Assembly: GCA_040398845.1 (NCBI GenBank)
Contig: JBBATH010000002.1
Coordinates: forward strand, 62,001 to 126,000
From: WLND01 sp040398845
GTDB taxonomy: Bacteria; Actinomycetota; Actinomycetes; S36-B12
Direction of reading: 5' to 3'
Length of the DNA stretch: 64,000 nt
The notes beneath the pieces are model-generated. The model was not told the DNA's origin. It saw nothing but the letters and a program-made list of their open reading frames with translations, and did no database searches. This document shows, in pieces, positions 8,358-16,420 of this stretch; position 1 is the first letter of the stretch; each line of letters begins with the position of its first letter. The translations under genes were made by a program, and so were the position numbers.

Positions 8358-9466
8358 CTGATCTCCTCTGCCGCGCCCGTCGGTCCCATTGCCTTGCTGG
8401 CAGCAGTCGGGCTCACCCGAGTCCGGGGGAAGTGCAGAACTGGAAAGCCGAGCTCGGCCAACGACGTCCGGTAGGCAACGGCGATCCGGTCGAACGTCAT
8501 CTGGAGTTCGGCGCCGAGATCAAGGGGCAGCCACTCAGGCCGTTGCCACTCCACGACGCGCTGGTCTTCCTCAAAGAAGGGGATGAATCCCGCATCAAGC
8601 TCTGGCCCGGTGTAGACCAGCGTGTTCGGAAAGGACGTCACCCAGAAGATTTTCGTCTCCTGAGCCGAAACCGGGCACACCGCGATGTAGGTGTAATAGG
8701 CAATATCGTCTTTGCCAGCGCCCTTGATCCAGCAGGCGAAGGGGAGCTCAGCTCGATACTCGTAGTCGACGAACCTGGTCGCGGGCTTCCCATCAATCGG
8801 CGGCGACCAGCGGTCCCTCGTGAGGTACGGGAAATTGAAGGTGATCGAGAGATCGTCCATACTCGTGATCGGACGATAGGGCTCGACAATCTCAATATCG
8901 GGGTTGCCGAAGTTTCCCGCATGGAGCACGCCGAAGTGTGAGATGTCCAGGAAGTTCTCGACCATCCGCGGTGCCTGGCACTGCCATGTTGGCGGCGCTC
9001 CCGCGTACAGCCACCAGTCGGGATTCGCGGCCTCCGGCACAACAGGGATCCCTCGGCGCTCCTCGCCCTCCTGCGCAAGGCAGGTCCAGACCAGGCCCGC
9101 GTAGTCGACGACCCGATAGGCGGCAATCCGGACCTTCTCGGCAAGCGCCTGGTTAGAAACCTGTGGGATGCGTAGGCACTGGCCATCGGCGTCGTACTCC
9201 CAAGCGTGGTACGGGCACCTGATGCATCCCTCGTCAGTGACCGTGCCGCCAGCGGAGAGCATCGTGCCGCGGTGGGCGCACAGGTCGTCGGTGAGGCCCA
9301 AGGTCCCGTCCGCTGAGCGCCAGAGTGCGAGGTCCTCGTCGAGGAGTCTCACGCCAATGACCTCACCGGACCCAACGTCGGCCGAGCGCGCGATCGGGTG
9401 CCAGTAGGGGCGAGCGGCATCGAGAAACAGTGCTTCGTCCTGTGGCGATCGGGCTGGTGTTCGCAC
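8354..9466 (-). CDS. Rieske non-heme iron oxygenase, alpha-type subunit
   Basis: A 370-residue ring-hydroxylating or demethylating oxygenase component. The N-terminal Rieske [2Fe-2S] motif is CAH (Cys63, His65) followed by CPYH (Cys84, His87). The catalytic domain carries ENFLDISHFGVLHAGNFG, which supplies the mononuclear-iron His pair and the bridging acidic residue. GTG 9466 is preceded by GAGG five bases away and follows the deacylase stop closely; an in-frame ATG at 9508 would overlap that gene by 35 bases. No ferredoxin or reductase gene accompanies it. Substrate unknown; the operon context suggests a small nitrogen compound. Confidence 0.82.
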   Translation of the reverse strand: MRTPARSPQDEALFLDAARPYWHPIARSADVGSGEVIGVRLLDEDLALWRSADGTLGLTDDLCAHRGTMLSAGGTVTDEGCIRCPYHAWEYDADGQCLRIPQVSNQALAEKVRIAAYRVVDYAGLVWTCLAQEGEERRGIPVVPEAANPDWWLYAGAPPTWQCQAPRMVENFLDISHFGVLHAGNFGNPDIEIVEPYRPITSMDDLSITFNFPYLTRDRWSPPIDGKPATRFVDYEYRAELPFACWIKGAGKDDIAYYTYIAVCPVSAQETKIFWVTSFPNTLVYTGPELDAGFIPFFEEDQRVVEWQRPEWLPLDLGAELQMTFDRIAVAYRTSLAELGFPVLHFPRTRVSPTAASKAMGPTGAAEEIS

Positions 9467-9473
9467 TGCTACC

Positions 9474-10505
9474 TCACAATGTCGATGGGTCGAGTTCTTG
9501 GCCAACACTCATGAGGTAATTCCCGCGCACAACGAGCGGAGGCACTCGACGAGTTACGACCGTGCCTCCCATCTCGACGCGAACGGGCCGGGACCCCATG
9601 TCCGGGTCGTCGACAGCGTGCAGCCAACCAACGACATCCCCCGCTCCGACTCGGTCACCGAGCCCCACGGCCGGCTCGAAAAGCCCAGGACCGGGCGCCA
9701 TCACTGACGAGCGCGAGTCATTGACATCGATGAATTGAGTGCCGGCCGTAGGCGGCGCGCCCGCCTCGCGAAGCACTCCCCAGTGATGGAGGAGCCGATT
9801 GAGCCCATCGCGGGCGGCCCTCAGCGTATGCAGGTTGATCGTCCCACCACCGGAGAGTTCAGTCGACACCATGACGACCCCGGCCTGATCGCAGGCAGTG
9901 TCCATCGCACGGTTCTCGGTGCACTCGTCGTAGACAAGTGTGTAGGGCAAACCCATGGCGATCATTGCAGCAGCCTGCGTTGCCGAATCTCGACCATGGG
10001 GCATGCGGGTCATGAAGCCGCACGGCACGTACTCCGAGGCCTTGCCACCGGAATGCAGATCCGCGGCAAATGTGCAGTGGGGCAGCACGTAACGGGTGAG
10101 GTAGTCGGCGAGCGCATAGGTCGGGGTCCCGTCGGGATCACCCGGGTAGGCCCGGTTGAGGTTTCCGCCATCGAGCGGTGAGATTCGACTGCTGTCGAGC
10201 ACCGCCGGCAGATTCAGCGCGGGCATGATGATGATGCGCCCGCTCACCTGACTCGGCGTGAGCGTCCTGGCGAGATTCTGCAGGAGGATCTGCCCCTCGT
10301 ACTCGTCGCCATGCGTGCCAGCCGTGAGGAGTACGGTCGGGCCAGAGTTTCCGTTGATGATCACAACGGGCACCGGGATGACTCCGTATTCAATCCCGGG
10401 GGTTGTCGAGTGGACGAGGCCAATGTGGCCGACCGTACGCCCGGGTGCATCGAGGTCGAGGGTGGTACTCGTGCGAGTCGGCGGGCCGAAATCTTGGGCT
10501 GTCAT
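9474..10505 (-). CDS. Succinylglutamate desuccinylase / aspartoacylase-family deacylase
   Basis: A 343-residue zinc carboxypeptidase-fold deacylase of the AstE/AspA family, close in layout to DoeB-type N-acetyl-diaminobutyrate deacetylases. The zinc and substrate motifs are AGTHGDEYEGQ (His and Glu ligands), the GGNLNRAYPG segment and AADLHSGG (third His ligand). Members remove acyl groups from N-acylated amino acids. The ATG at 10505 is the first one before the conserved domain; the frame stays open upstream through a hairpin region unlikely to be coding. Here it may act on an N-formyl or N-acetyl amino acid produced by the operon (inference). Confidence 0.8.
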   Translation of the reverse strand: MTAQDFGPPTRTSTTLDLDAPGRTVGHIGLVHSTTPGIEYGVIPVPVVIINGNSGPTVLLTAGTHGDEYEGQILLQNLARTLTPSQVSGRIIIMPALNLPAVLDSSRISPLDGGNLNRAYPGDPDGTPTYALADYLTRYVLPHCTFAADLHSGGKASEYVPCGFMTRMPHGRDSATQAAAMIAMGLPYTLVYDECTENRAMDTACDQAGVVMVSTELSGGGTINLHTLRAARDGLNRLLHHWGVLREAGAPPTAGTQFIDVNDSRSSVMAPGPGLFEPAVGLGDRVGAGDVVGWLHAVDDPDMGSRPVRVEMGGTVVTRRVPPLVVRGNYLMSVGQELDPSTL

Positions 10506-10550
10506 GTCGGGTGCCTGCCTCGTCGGTGGGTGTTGGTTCTCTCGTGAGCA

Positions 10551-10584
10551 GGTGGCGGGAAGGCCGCTCGGCCTTCCCGCCACC
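10551..10584 (-). terminator. Strong intercistronic stem-loop after the binding-protein gene
   Basis: Perfect 15-base arms (GGTGGCGGGAAGGCC and its complement) enclose a 4-base loop. It lies 20 bases beyond the stop of the substrate-binding-protein gene and 45 bases before the deacylase start. There is no T-run on the transcribed side, so full termination is doubtful. Such hairpins behind binding-protein genes commonly stabilise the upstream mRNA or attenuate downstream genes. Confidence 0.75.
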
Positions 10585-10603
10585 TCCAGCTCATCTGTTC
10601 GAT

Positions 10604-11557
10604 CTAGCCCTTTGCCGCGTTGATCGTCGCGGTCGTCACCTTGCCGGAGGACAGGCCCCACTTATCGGCGATGGCCCCATACGTGCCGTCGTCCATCAGC
10701 CCTTGCAGAGCTGCGGAAGCAGCTTCCGCCATCCCTCCGCCCTTCTTGAACACCATGCCACCGGGGCCCGAATTGATGAGCGGTCCCACTGCGATCTCAA
10801 AAGCCCCCGCCGAGTTCTGGGCGATGTAGGCGGCATTCCCGCTGTCGGCGATCGTCACGTCGGCGCGGCCGCTCTGAAGTGCGAGCGGAAGCTCCTCCGA
10901 TCCACCGAGCGAAAGCACCTCAATTGGAGCCATGCCGGCGGCCTTGCAGTCAGCATCGATGGCAGGGATCGTGACGACCTCCTGGGTACTGCCCTTGAGC
11001 ACTGCGGTCTTGACACCGCAAAGCCGGGTGTCGAGGGACAGCCCCTTCGGGTTGCCGGTAAGGACGAGTGCCGAATCGCCGGACTCGAAGTAGGTGACGA
11101 AGTCAACCTCCTTTTGGCGCTCCGGAGTGATGGAGAATGCGGATACTCCAGCCTCGTAGCGGTTGCTGGCGAGCGACGGGATGATCGAGTCAAATGCCGC
11201 ATCAACAATCACGAGCTGGAGTCCGAGGCGGTTCGCCATCTCAGTTGCCAGATCGACATCGAATCCAATCGGTGTGACGTTGTCAGTGTCCTTGTAGCCG
11301 AATGGCGGGTAGGCGACCTCCATGCCGACGGTCAGTGCCCCATCATCGGCAATACCCACCGGGAGCAGTGCGACTGCCGCCGCGTCAACACCGGCAGCAG
11401 CTGCCGAGGCTGCGGGCGCAGATGGTGATGCAGCCGGAGCAGTTGCTGAGGACTCCGCCGTACTGGTGCCACCACAGGCCGCGAGACCGAGTACCAATGC
11501 TGCGGCCGAGACCGTGATGCAGGCGGCTCGCGCCCGCGTTGTGGAAGTTTTGCTCAT
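10604..11557 (-). CDS. Polar amino-acid ABC transporter, substrate-binding lipoprotein
   Basis: A 317-residue family-3 solute-binding protein. It begins with a signal peptide ending in the lipobox LAACGG (Cys about 27), followed by an Ala/Ser/Pro-rich linker and then the periplasmic-binding fold, with VGMEVAYPPFGYKD, PIGFDVDLATEMA and DFVTYFESGDS. It would capture the operon's substrate outside the membrane and pass it to the permease and ATPase encoded downstream. ATG 11557 has an excellent AAGGAGG ribosome binding site, which rules out the longer open frame. It precedes the strong hairpin at 10551-10584. Confidence 0.9.
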   Translation of the reverse strand: MSKTSTTRARAACITVSAAALVLGLAACGGTSTAESSATAPAASPSAPAASAAAAGVDAAAVALLPVGIADDGALTVGMEVAYPPFGYKDTDNVTPIGFDVDLATEMANRLGLQLVIVDAAFDSIIPSLASNRYEAGVSAFSITPERQKEVDFVTYFESGDSALVLTGNPKGLSLDTRLCGVKTAVLKGSTQEVVTIPAIDADCKAAGMAPIEVLSLGGSEELPLALQSGRADVTIADSGNAAYIAQNSAGAFEIAVGPLINSGPGGMVFKKGGGMAEAASAALQGLMDDGTYGAIADKWGLSSGKVTTATINAAKG

Positions 11558-11645
11558 TGTGCTGCCTCCTTGATATGGCCAGGCGTGATGCCGGGACCTG
11601 CTGTTTGCCCTGCGCGAGTGCGCTCTTGCGGTGAACGATGTGCGT

Positions 11646-12683
11646 CTAGTGCACTGCCTGCTTGACATCGGAGAGGCGCGACTCCTGCTCGGCGGCAAGT
11701 CGCTGGGCGGATATCCGTCTCGCCTTGGCCACGCCGGCATCTTGGGCGATCAGCACATCGTGCTCGTTGGCTGGCCTGCCTCGAAGGCCAATCTCCTGCC
11801 ACTCGAGGGCGTCGGCATCCTCCTGCAGGACGGTCTTCAGGCCCTCAATCAGCTCGTCGGTCGCCCACTGCTGGTCCACCCCAAAGTTGCGTGAAAATGC
11901 ATAAAAATACCAACTGTTTTCAGCATCAATCGGCGTGATGCCGTTGAGGACCTTGATCAGGAAGCCCTCTTCTCTCGGGCGGCCTTCGCCCGTGATGCCC
12001 GAGTGAAGAATGTGGAAGCTCGGAATATGGAACTCCGTGCAGTGGAATCGGTCGTACAGGCCTTCGGTCGCCATGGTGCTCGCATACAGCGGTGGCGCAG
12101 CCACGCTTGGCATCAGCCTGTCGACGCTCACGACCTGCCCATCGACCTCGACGGTCACGCCGTGCTTGTAGATGTAATCATCTCCAACGGTGGACGTATG
12201 GATGAATGACTCGTGCGTGAGATCCAGCAGATTGTCATGGATGAGGTCCGCGCGGCACTTGAAATGGAAGCTGTGCGTCACGGTGGCCCACGCTGGATCA
12301 TTCATCCAGTGGGTGTCGGGCACCATGCCCACGTCGGCCAGATCCCGGTCGCCCGTCCAGATCCAGATCCATCCGTCCTTTTCGACCACGGGAAATGACC
12401 GCACCCGGGCGCGCTCGGGAATCGATTCCTGGGCCGGCACCCGCACGCACGCACCCTCGCAGTCGAAGGTGAAGCCGTGGTACCCGCACTCAATCGAATC
12501 GTCGACGACACGTCCGGCCGAGAGGGGAAACGCACGATGCGCACAGCGATCCTCGAGGGCCACTGCACCACCGTCGCGTTTGCGATAAAGCACGACCGGG
12601 ATCTCGCAGATCACCCTGCGGATCGGCTCGCAAATCACCTCTGTTGTCCAGGCCGCGACATACCACGTATTGAGGATGTACAT
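11646..12683 (-). CDS. VanA-type Rieske oxygenase
   Basis: A 345-residue oxygenase of the VanA/DdmC group (O- or N-demethylases and related monooxygenases). It starts MYILNTWYVAAWTTE, typical of the group, with Rieske ligands Cys47/His49 and Cys66/His69 and the catalytic-iron motif DNLLDLTHESFIH. ATG 12683 has a GGAGG ribosome binding site. It is the first gene of the catabolic operon and faces the GntR gene, with three 9-bp repeats in between. Such enzymes need a reductase (VanB-like), and none is encoded in the window. Substrate cannot be read from sequence. Confidence 0.85.
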   Translation of the reverse strand: MYILNTWYVAAWTTEVICEPIRRVICEIPVVLYRKRDGGAVALEDRCAHRAFPLSAGRVVDDSIECGYHGFTFDCEGACVRVPAQESIPERARVRSFPVVEKDGWIWIWTGDRDLADVGMVPDTHWMNDPAWATVTHSFHFKCRADLIHDNLLDLTHESFIHTSTVGDDYIYKHGVTVEVDGQVVSVDRLMPSVAAPPLYASTMATEGLYDRFHCTEFHIPSFHILHSGITGEGRPREEGFLIKVLNGITPIDAENSWYFYAFSRNFGVDQQWATDELIEGLKTVLQEDADALEWQEIGLRGRPANEHDVLIAQDAGVAKARRISAQRLAAEQESRLSDVKQAVH

Positions 12684-12693
12684 GTCGCCTCCG

Positions 12694-12720
12694 GGATACA
12701 TTGGATACATTGGATACGTT
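12694..12720. repeat. Three direct 9-bp repeats, likely operator
   Basis: GGATACATT occurs twice and GGATACGTT once, head to tail without gaps. The array ends about ten bases from the Rieske gene ATG and overlaps its leader, in the intergenic region shared with the GntR regulator. The position and regular spacing suggest a regulator site, most simply for the divergent GntR/FCD protein. FCD regulators more often bind palindromes, so this is tentative. Confidence 0.6.
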
Positions 12721-12746
12721 CTGAAACCTAACAGCAGTCGATGCCA

Positions 12747-12765
12747 TTGCGAGGCACTATCGCAA
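12747..12765. promoter_or_regulatory. Inverted repeat in the gntR/Rieske intergenic region
   Basis: TTGCGA and TCGCAA are perfect inverted arms separated by seven bases. The site lies 39 bases upstream of the GntR gene start and on the other side is upstream of the Rieske operon. It is a second candidate operator for the same regulator. Short palindromes occur by chance, so confidence is low. Confidence 0.35.
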
Positions 12766-12803
12766 CATTGGTAAACAGAACATCGTTGAGAAGGAGCAGG
12801 ATC

Positions 12804-13496
12804 GTGACCATGTCGTTCGCCCGTCCGGCCGGCGGCCTCGCAAAGACTGCGCAAGACCCCCGCCCCCTCGCCGTCCGCGTGTACGAGAGCGTCCGCGACA
12901 GCATCGTGACCGGCCAGATCGAACCGAACACCCAATTGGTGCAAGAGCAGGTTGCGGAGGCCCTTGGCGTCTCACGCACGCCGGTGCGCGACGCGCTCCT
13001 CCGACTTGCCCACGAGGGTATTGTTATTCGGATCTCCGGTGGCGGATACCTTGTGAACGACCTCGCCGAGCAGGACATCCACGACATTTTCGAGGTCAGG
13101 CAAAGCCTCGAGTCACTCGCCGTTCGGCTCTCCTTCGGCCGCCACACTCCCGGTCAACTGACGCTCCTGCGGGCACTGGTCGACGAGATGGCCGAGCGGG
13201 CCGCCGATCCTGATGCCCCCTGGTTCGAACTCAACCGAGACTTCCATGTGGCCTTAATCGCCCCGTGCGGGAATCAGGCGCTCATCTCGATGCTCGGTGA
13301 ACTTTGGAACAAGCCGGTCAATCGCCTCATCACCCGGCAGTACGTGAGCGACCCCGGGCACATCCACCGCATGGTGGGCGAGCATCGAGCCTTGGTCGAA
13401 GCAGCCGCCTCAACAGATGCCGACATCATGAACGCCCTGGCCCTCGAGCACCTGCAGCTGGGCTACGGCGAAATCTCCATTGAACGGCAACGCTAA
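12804..13496 (+). CDS. GntR-family transcriptional regulator, FCD subfamily
   Basis: A 230-residue regulator with an N-terminal winged helix-turn-helix (RVYESVRDSIVTGQIEPNTQL, EALGVSRTPVRDALLRL) and a C-terminal all-helical FCD effector domain that includes the metal or ligand residues FELNRDFHVAL and MVGEHRALVEA. GTG 12804 follows AAGGAG at seven bases and is preferred over ATG 12810 or 12741. Divergent from the Rieske operon, it probably controls it in response to a pathway intermediate (inference from position). It ends one base before the convergent amidase gene. Confidence 0.88.
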   Translation: MTMSFARPAGGLAKTAQDPRPLAVRVYESVRDSIVTGQIEPNTQLVQEQVAEALGVSRTPVRDALLRLAHEGIVIRISGGGYLVNDLAEQDIHDIFEVRQSLESLAVRLSFGRHTPGQLTLLRALVDEMAERAADPDAPWFELNRDFHVALIAPCGNQALISMLGELWNKPVNRLITRQYVSDPGHIHRMVGEHRALVEAAASTDADIMNALALEHLQLGYGEISIERQR

Positions 13497-13497
13497 A

Positions 13498-14238
13498 TCA
13501 GGAGAAGTAGGTCTTGATGCCCGCTGCAATCCACTCGGCGTATTGCTGCTGGCCCTGACTTGTTGACATTCGCGCGGCGTCCGCCTTGTTTCGCATGTTG
13601 CCGAGTTCGACGATCACCGTCGGGACGTCGCTGAAGTTCAGCGTGGTCTGATCACCGCGGATCGACAGCGTGCTCGACAGGTAGGTTGCGGGCTCGGCAC
13701 CGGCGCGAGTCATGCCGCTGATCATCGCGCGGGCCAGCTGGCGGCCCGGCTTCGCGACGTCGGTCGTCCAGCCCTTAATGGCGCTAGGCGCAATGACGTG
13801 GAACCCGCGACCGCTCGCGGGGGCGCCATCAGCGTGGATGCTGATCATGGCGTCGGCCTTGGCCTCAGTGCCGATCTTGGCCCGGTCCCAGGTGCAGGGG
13901 CCCCAGGCATCACGCGAGTTCGATGAACGGGTGAACACCACGGTCGCACCCTGTTCCTCGAGCAGGGTGCGGAGCCGCTTGGCGACCCGCCAGTTGAAGG
14001 TCACCTCGGGCAGCCCGGCATTCGTTGCGGTGCCGGTCGTGTTGCAGCCCTTAACTATCGAGCCGTTGAACTTTGTCGCGCTCATCTCCTTGGCGAACTT
14101 CGGGTTCGAGTTGCCGAGCTGATGGCCGGGATCGAGGACGATGATGCGCCCAGCAAGCGGCTTCTCGGCAGCAGCGGCCGGCGCCTGGAAAGCCAGTCCG
14201 AGCAGGGAGGCAGCAAGGACCGCGGGGATAAGCCTCAT
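13498..14238 (-). CDS. Secreted N-acetylmuramoyl-L-alanine amidase (Amidase_3)
   Basis: A 246-residue zinc amidase that cleaves the bond between N-acetylmuramic acid and the peptide stem of peptidoglycan. It starts with a Sec signal peptide (hydrophobic core then APAAAAEKP). The catalytic domain shows VLDPGH (first His), a Glu in NAGLPEVTFN, SIHADG (second His) and VELGNM. No cell-wall-binding domain is present, so it is a minimal enzyme. It overlaps the upstream argA gene by four bases and is therefore probably co-transcribed with lysS and argA. Confidence 0.88.
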   Translation of the reverse strand: MRLIPAVLAASLLGLAFQAPAAAAEKPLAGRIIVLDPGHQLGNSNPKFAKEMSATKFNGSIVKGCNTTGTATNAGLPEVTFNWRVAKRLRTLLEEQGATVVFTRSSNSRDAWGPCTWDRAKIGTEAKADAMISIHADGAPASGRGFHVIAPSAIKGWTTDVAKPGRQLARAMISGMTRAGAEPATYLSSTLSIRGDQTTLNFSDVPTVIVELGNMRNKADAARMSTSQGQQQYAEWIAAGIKTYFS

Positions 14239-14744
14239 AGCACCAGCAGCATACGGTGGTTGCCGAGCGTGTTCGGCTTCGCACGCTCAAGCCCCAGCAT
14301 CTCGGCGACACCCTCGTCATATGAGTCGAGCAACTGCTCGTACACCGCATGATCGACGGGCACACCGTCGATTTCCACGAACCCGTGGCGAGCAAAGAAC
14401 TCGGTCGCGAAGGTCAGGCAGAACACTCGTTTGATGCCGAGGGTGCGAGCCCTCGCGAGCAATGCAAGGAGGACAGCGGACCCGATGCCAGTGCGCTGGG
14501 TGCCCGGCACGACGGCGACGGTGCGCACCTCAGCGAGGTCCGCCCACAGGACGTGTAGCGCCCCGCAGCCGAGCACCTCACCACCTGAGGTCCCATCGAC
14601 TGCCACGACGAATTCCTGCACATCCTCGTAAAGCGTCACCATGCTCTTCTTCAGCATCCGCGGGCCGTCGCCCGCAAAGCTGTCGACGAGCGCCCGGATC
14701 GCTCGGACATCACCGGTCTCGGCCGGCCGAATGATTGCGTTCAT
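14235..14744 (-). CDS. argA: Short-form N-acetylglutamate synthase (GNAT acetyltransferase)
   Basis: A 169-residue GNAT acetyltransferase that closely resembles the mycobacterial short ArgA (Rv2747): the segments VTLYEDVQEFVVA, GCGALHVLWADLAEVRTVAV and ETE-like FATEFFARHGF, and the C-terminal KPNTLGNHRMLLVL are all shared features as I recall that family. The enzyme makes N-acetylglutamate for arginine biosynthesis. The acetyl-CoA loop reads QRTGIGSAVL. It overlaps lysS by four bases. Family-level identity is good; the exact acceptor has not been shown here. Confidence 0.8.
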   Translation of the reverse strand: MNAIIRPAETGDVRAIRALVDSFAGDGPRMLKKSMVTLYEDVQEFVVAVDGTSGGEVLGCGALHVLWADLAEVRTVAVVPGTQRTGIGSAVLLALLARARTLGIKRVFCLTFATEFFARHGFVEIDGVPVDHAVYEQLLDSYDEGVAEMLGLERAKPNTLGNHRMLLVL

Positions 14745-16258
14745 CGCTCTGGTTTCACGAGCGGGAACAGAATGGTCTCGCGGATGCCGAGCCCAGTGAG
14801 CGTCATGAGAAGCCGGTCGATGCCGATGCCCACGCCTCCTGACGGCGGCATGCCGTATTCCAGTGCTCGCAGGAAGTCCTCGTCGAGGCGCATCGCTTCG
14901 GCATCGCCCCCTGCGCCGAGCGCGGCCTGCTCCACGAGCCGCTGGCGCTGGATGACGGGGTCGACGAGCTCGGAGTAGCCGGTGGCCTGCTCATAGCCGT
15001 TGACGTACAGGTCCCATTTCTCCACCTTGCCGGCATCCGTGCGGTGGTCGCGCACGAGCGGCGAGGTATCGACCGGGAAGTCCATGACAAAGACTGGTCG
15101 ACCCTCGAAGGTGTCGATAACGTGATGTTCGAACAGCTCCTCCACGAGCTTGCCGGCAATCGCCGACGACTGCACCTCGATCCCCGCCTTCGAGCAGAGG
15201 GCGAGCAGTTCCTCCCGACTCGTCAGCGGGGTGATCTCGACCCCGACGGCGTCCGAGGTCGACCCATAAAGCGAGATCTCCGGCCACACCCCCGAGAGGT
15301 CGTGGACCGAGCCGTCCGCGTGCACCACCTCGAGGGTGCCAACGGCCGCTAGGGCTGCCTCTTGGATGAGCTCACGGGTGAGCGCCGCTACGTCGCGATA
15401 GTCGGCATAGGCCTGATAAAACTCGAGCATCGCAAACTCTGGTGAATGGGTGGAGTCGGCGCCCTCATTACGGAAGTTTCGGTTGATCTCGAAGACCCGC
15501 TCGATTCCGCCGACGACTGCTCGCTTCAAGAACAGCTCCGGTGCAATCCGAAGAAAGAGCTCAAGGTCAAAGGCGTTGGACGTTGTCACGAACGGACGGG
15601 CCGTGGCACCGCCGTGCATCGTCTGGAGCATCGGGGTCTCGATCTCGAGGAACCCCCGGGAATCGAGGCTGCGGCGCAGGGCTGCCACCGCCGCCACGCG
15701 AGTGCGCGCCATCTGGCGGGCCTCCGGCCGCATGATGAGGTCGACGTAGCGCTGGCGGACCCGGGTGTCCTCGCTCAGGGGCTTATGGGAGACCGGTAGC
15801 GGACGCAGTGCCTTCGCGGCCATCGACCACGTGTCGGCGAGCACTGAGAGTTCGCCCCGTTTTGAGGTGATGACCTCACCGTGGACGAACACATGATCGC
15901 CGATATCTACCAGCGCTTTCCAAGAATCAAGCTGCTCCTCGCCGACATTTGCCAGCGACAGCATCGCCTGGAGTTCGACGCCCTCGCCGGAACGAAGGGT
16001 GGCGAAGCAGAGCTTGCCGGTATTGCGGACGAACATAACTCGCCCAGCGACACCCACCTTCTCACCGGTCGCCCCATCGGGTTCGAGATCAGGGTACGCC
16101 GCGCGAACACCGGCAATGGTCGAGGTGATCGGTACCTGAACCGGGTAGGGATCCATACCCGCTTCGGTGAGGCGCTCGCGCTTATCGCGCCGGATCCGCA
16201 TCTGCTCGGGAAGGTCTTCCTCCGGCTCGACGACAACCTCTGCCTGCTCAGTGCTCAC
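14741..16258 (-). CDS. lysS: Lysyl-tRNA synthetase, class II
   Basis: A 505-residue class IIb synthetase that charges tRNA-Lys. An OB-fold anticodon-binding domain is followed by the catalytic domain with motif 2 (FRNEGADSTHSPEFAMLE) and motif 3 (GVGIGIDRLLMTLTG). The apparent start is GTG 16258, without an obvious ribosome binding site; a leaderless or slightly later start is possible. In many actinobacteria lysS is followed by lsr2 and clpC; here argA, an amidase and a catabolic island intervene and no lsr2 is seen. Confidence 0.95.
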   Translation of the reverse strand: MSTEQAEVVVEPEEDLPEQMRIRRDKRERLTEAGMDPYPVQVPITSTIAGVRAAYPDLEPDGATGEKVGVAGRVMFVRNTGKLCFATLRSGEGVELQAMLSLANVGEEQLDSWKALVDIGDHVFVHGEVITSKRGELSVLADTWSMAAKALRPLPVSHKPLSEDTRVRQRYVDLIMRPEARQMARTRVAAVAALRRSLDSRGFLEIETPMLQTMHGGATARPFVTTSNAFDLELFLRIAPELFLKRAVVGGIERVFEINRNFRNEGADSTHSPEFAMLEFYQAYADYRDVAALTRELIQEAALAAVGTLEVVHADGSVHDLSGVWPEISLYGSTSDAVGVEITPLTSREELLALCSKAGIEVQSSAIAGKLVEELFEHHVIDTFEGRPVFVMDFPVDTSPLVRDHRTDAGKVEKWDLYVNGYEQATGYSELVDPVIQRQRLVEQAALGAGGDAEAMRLDEDFLRALEYGMPPSGGVGIGIDRLLMTLTGLGIRETILFPLVKPER

Positions 16259-16420
16259 GGAGCACAGGGTATGCGATCGATGGAAGACCCCTCCTCACTC
16301 ACGACGTGAGGAGTCTCGTGGGACAGGACCTTCGGCCATGGAGTCCCTACGAAGGTCACTATCTGACGCCCTGCGATCTACGCGACAGTGCACTCACCAA
16401 ACCTAATGAGGAGAAAAACC

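Noticed and set aside
10403..11428. 341-codon plus-strand frame opposite the binding-protein gene
   Set aside because: Antisense shadow of a clear lipoprotein gene; no domain, crosses the intercistronic hairpin.
16298..16310. CTCACG-A-CGTGAG palindrome upstream of lysS
   Set aside because: Six-base arms with no second copy or known operator match; likely chance.
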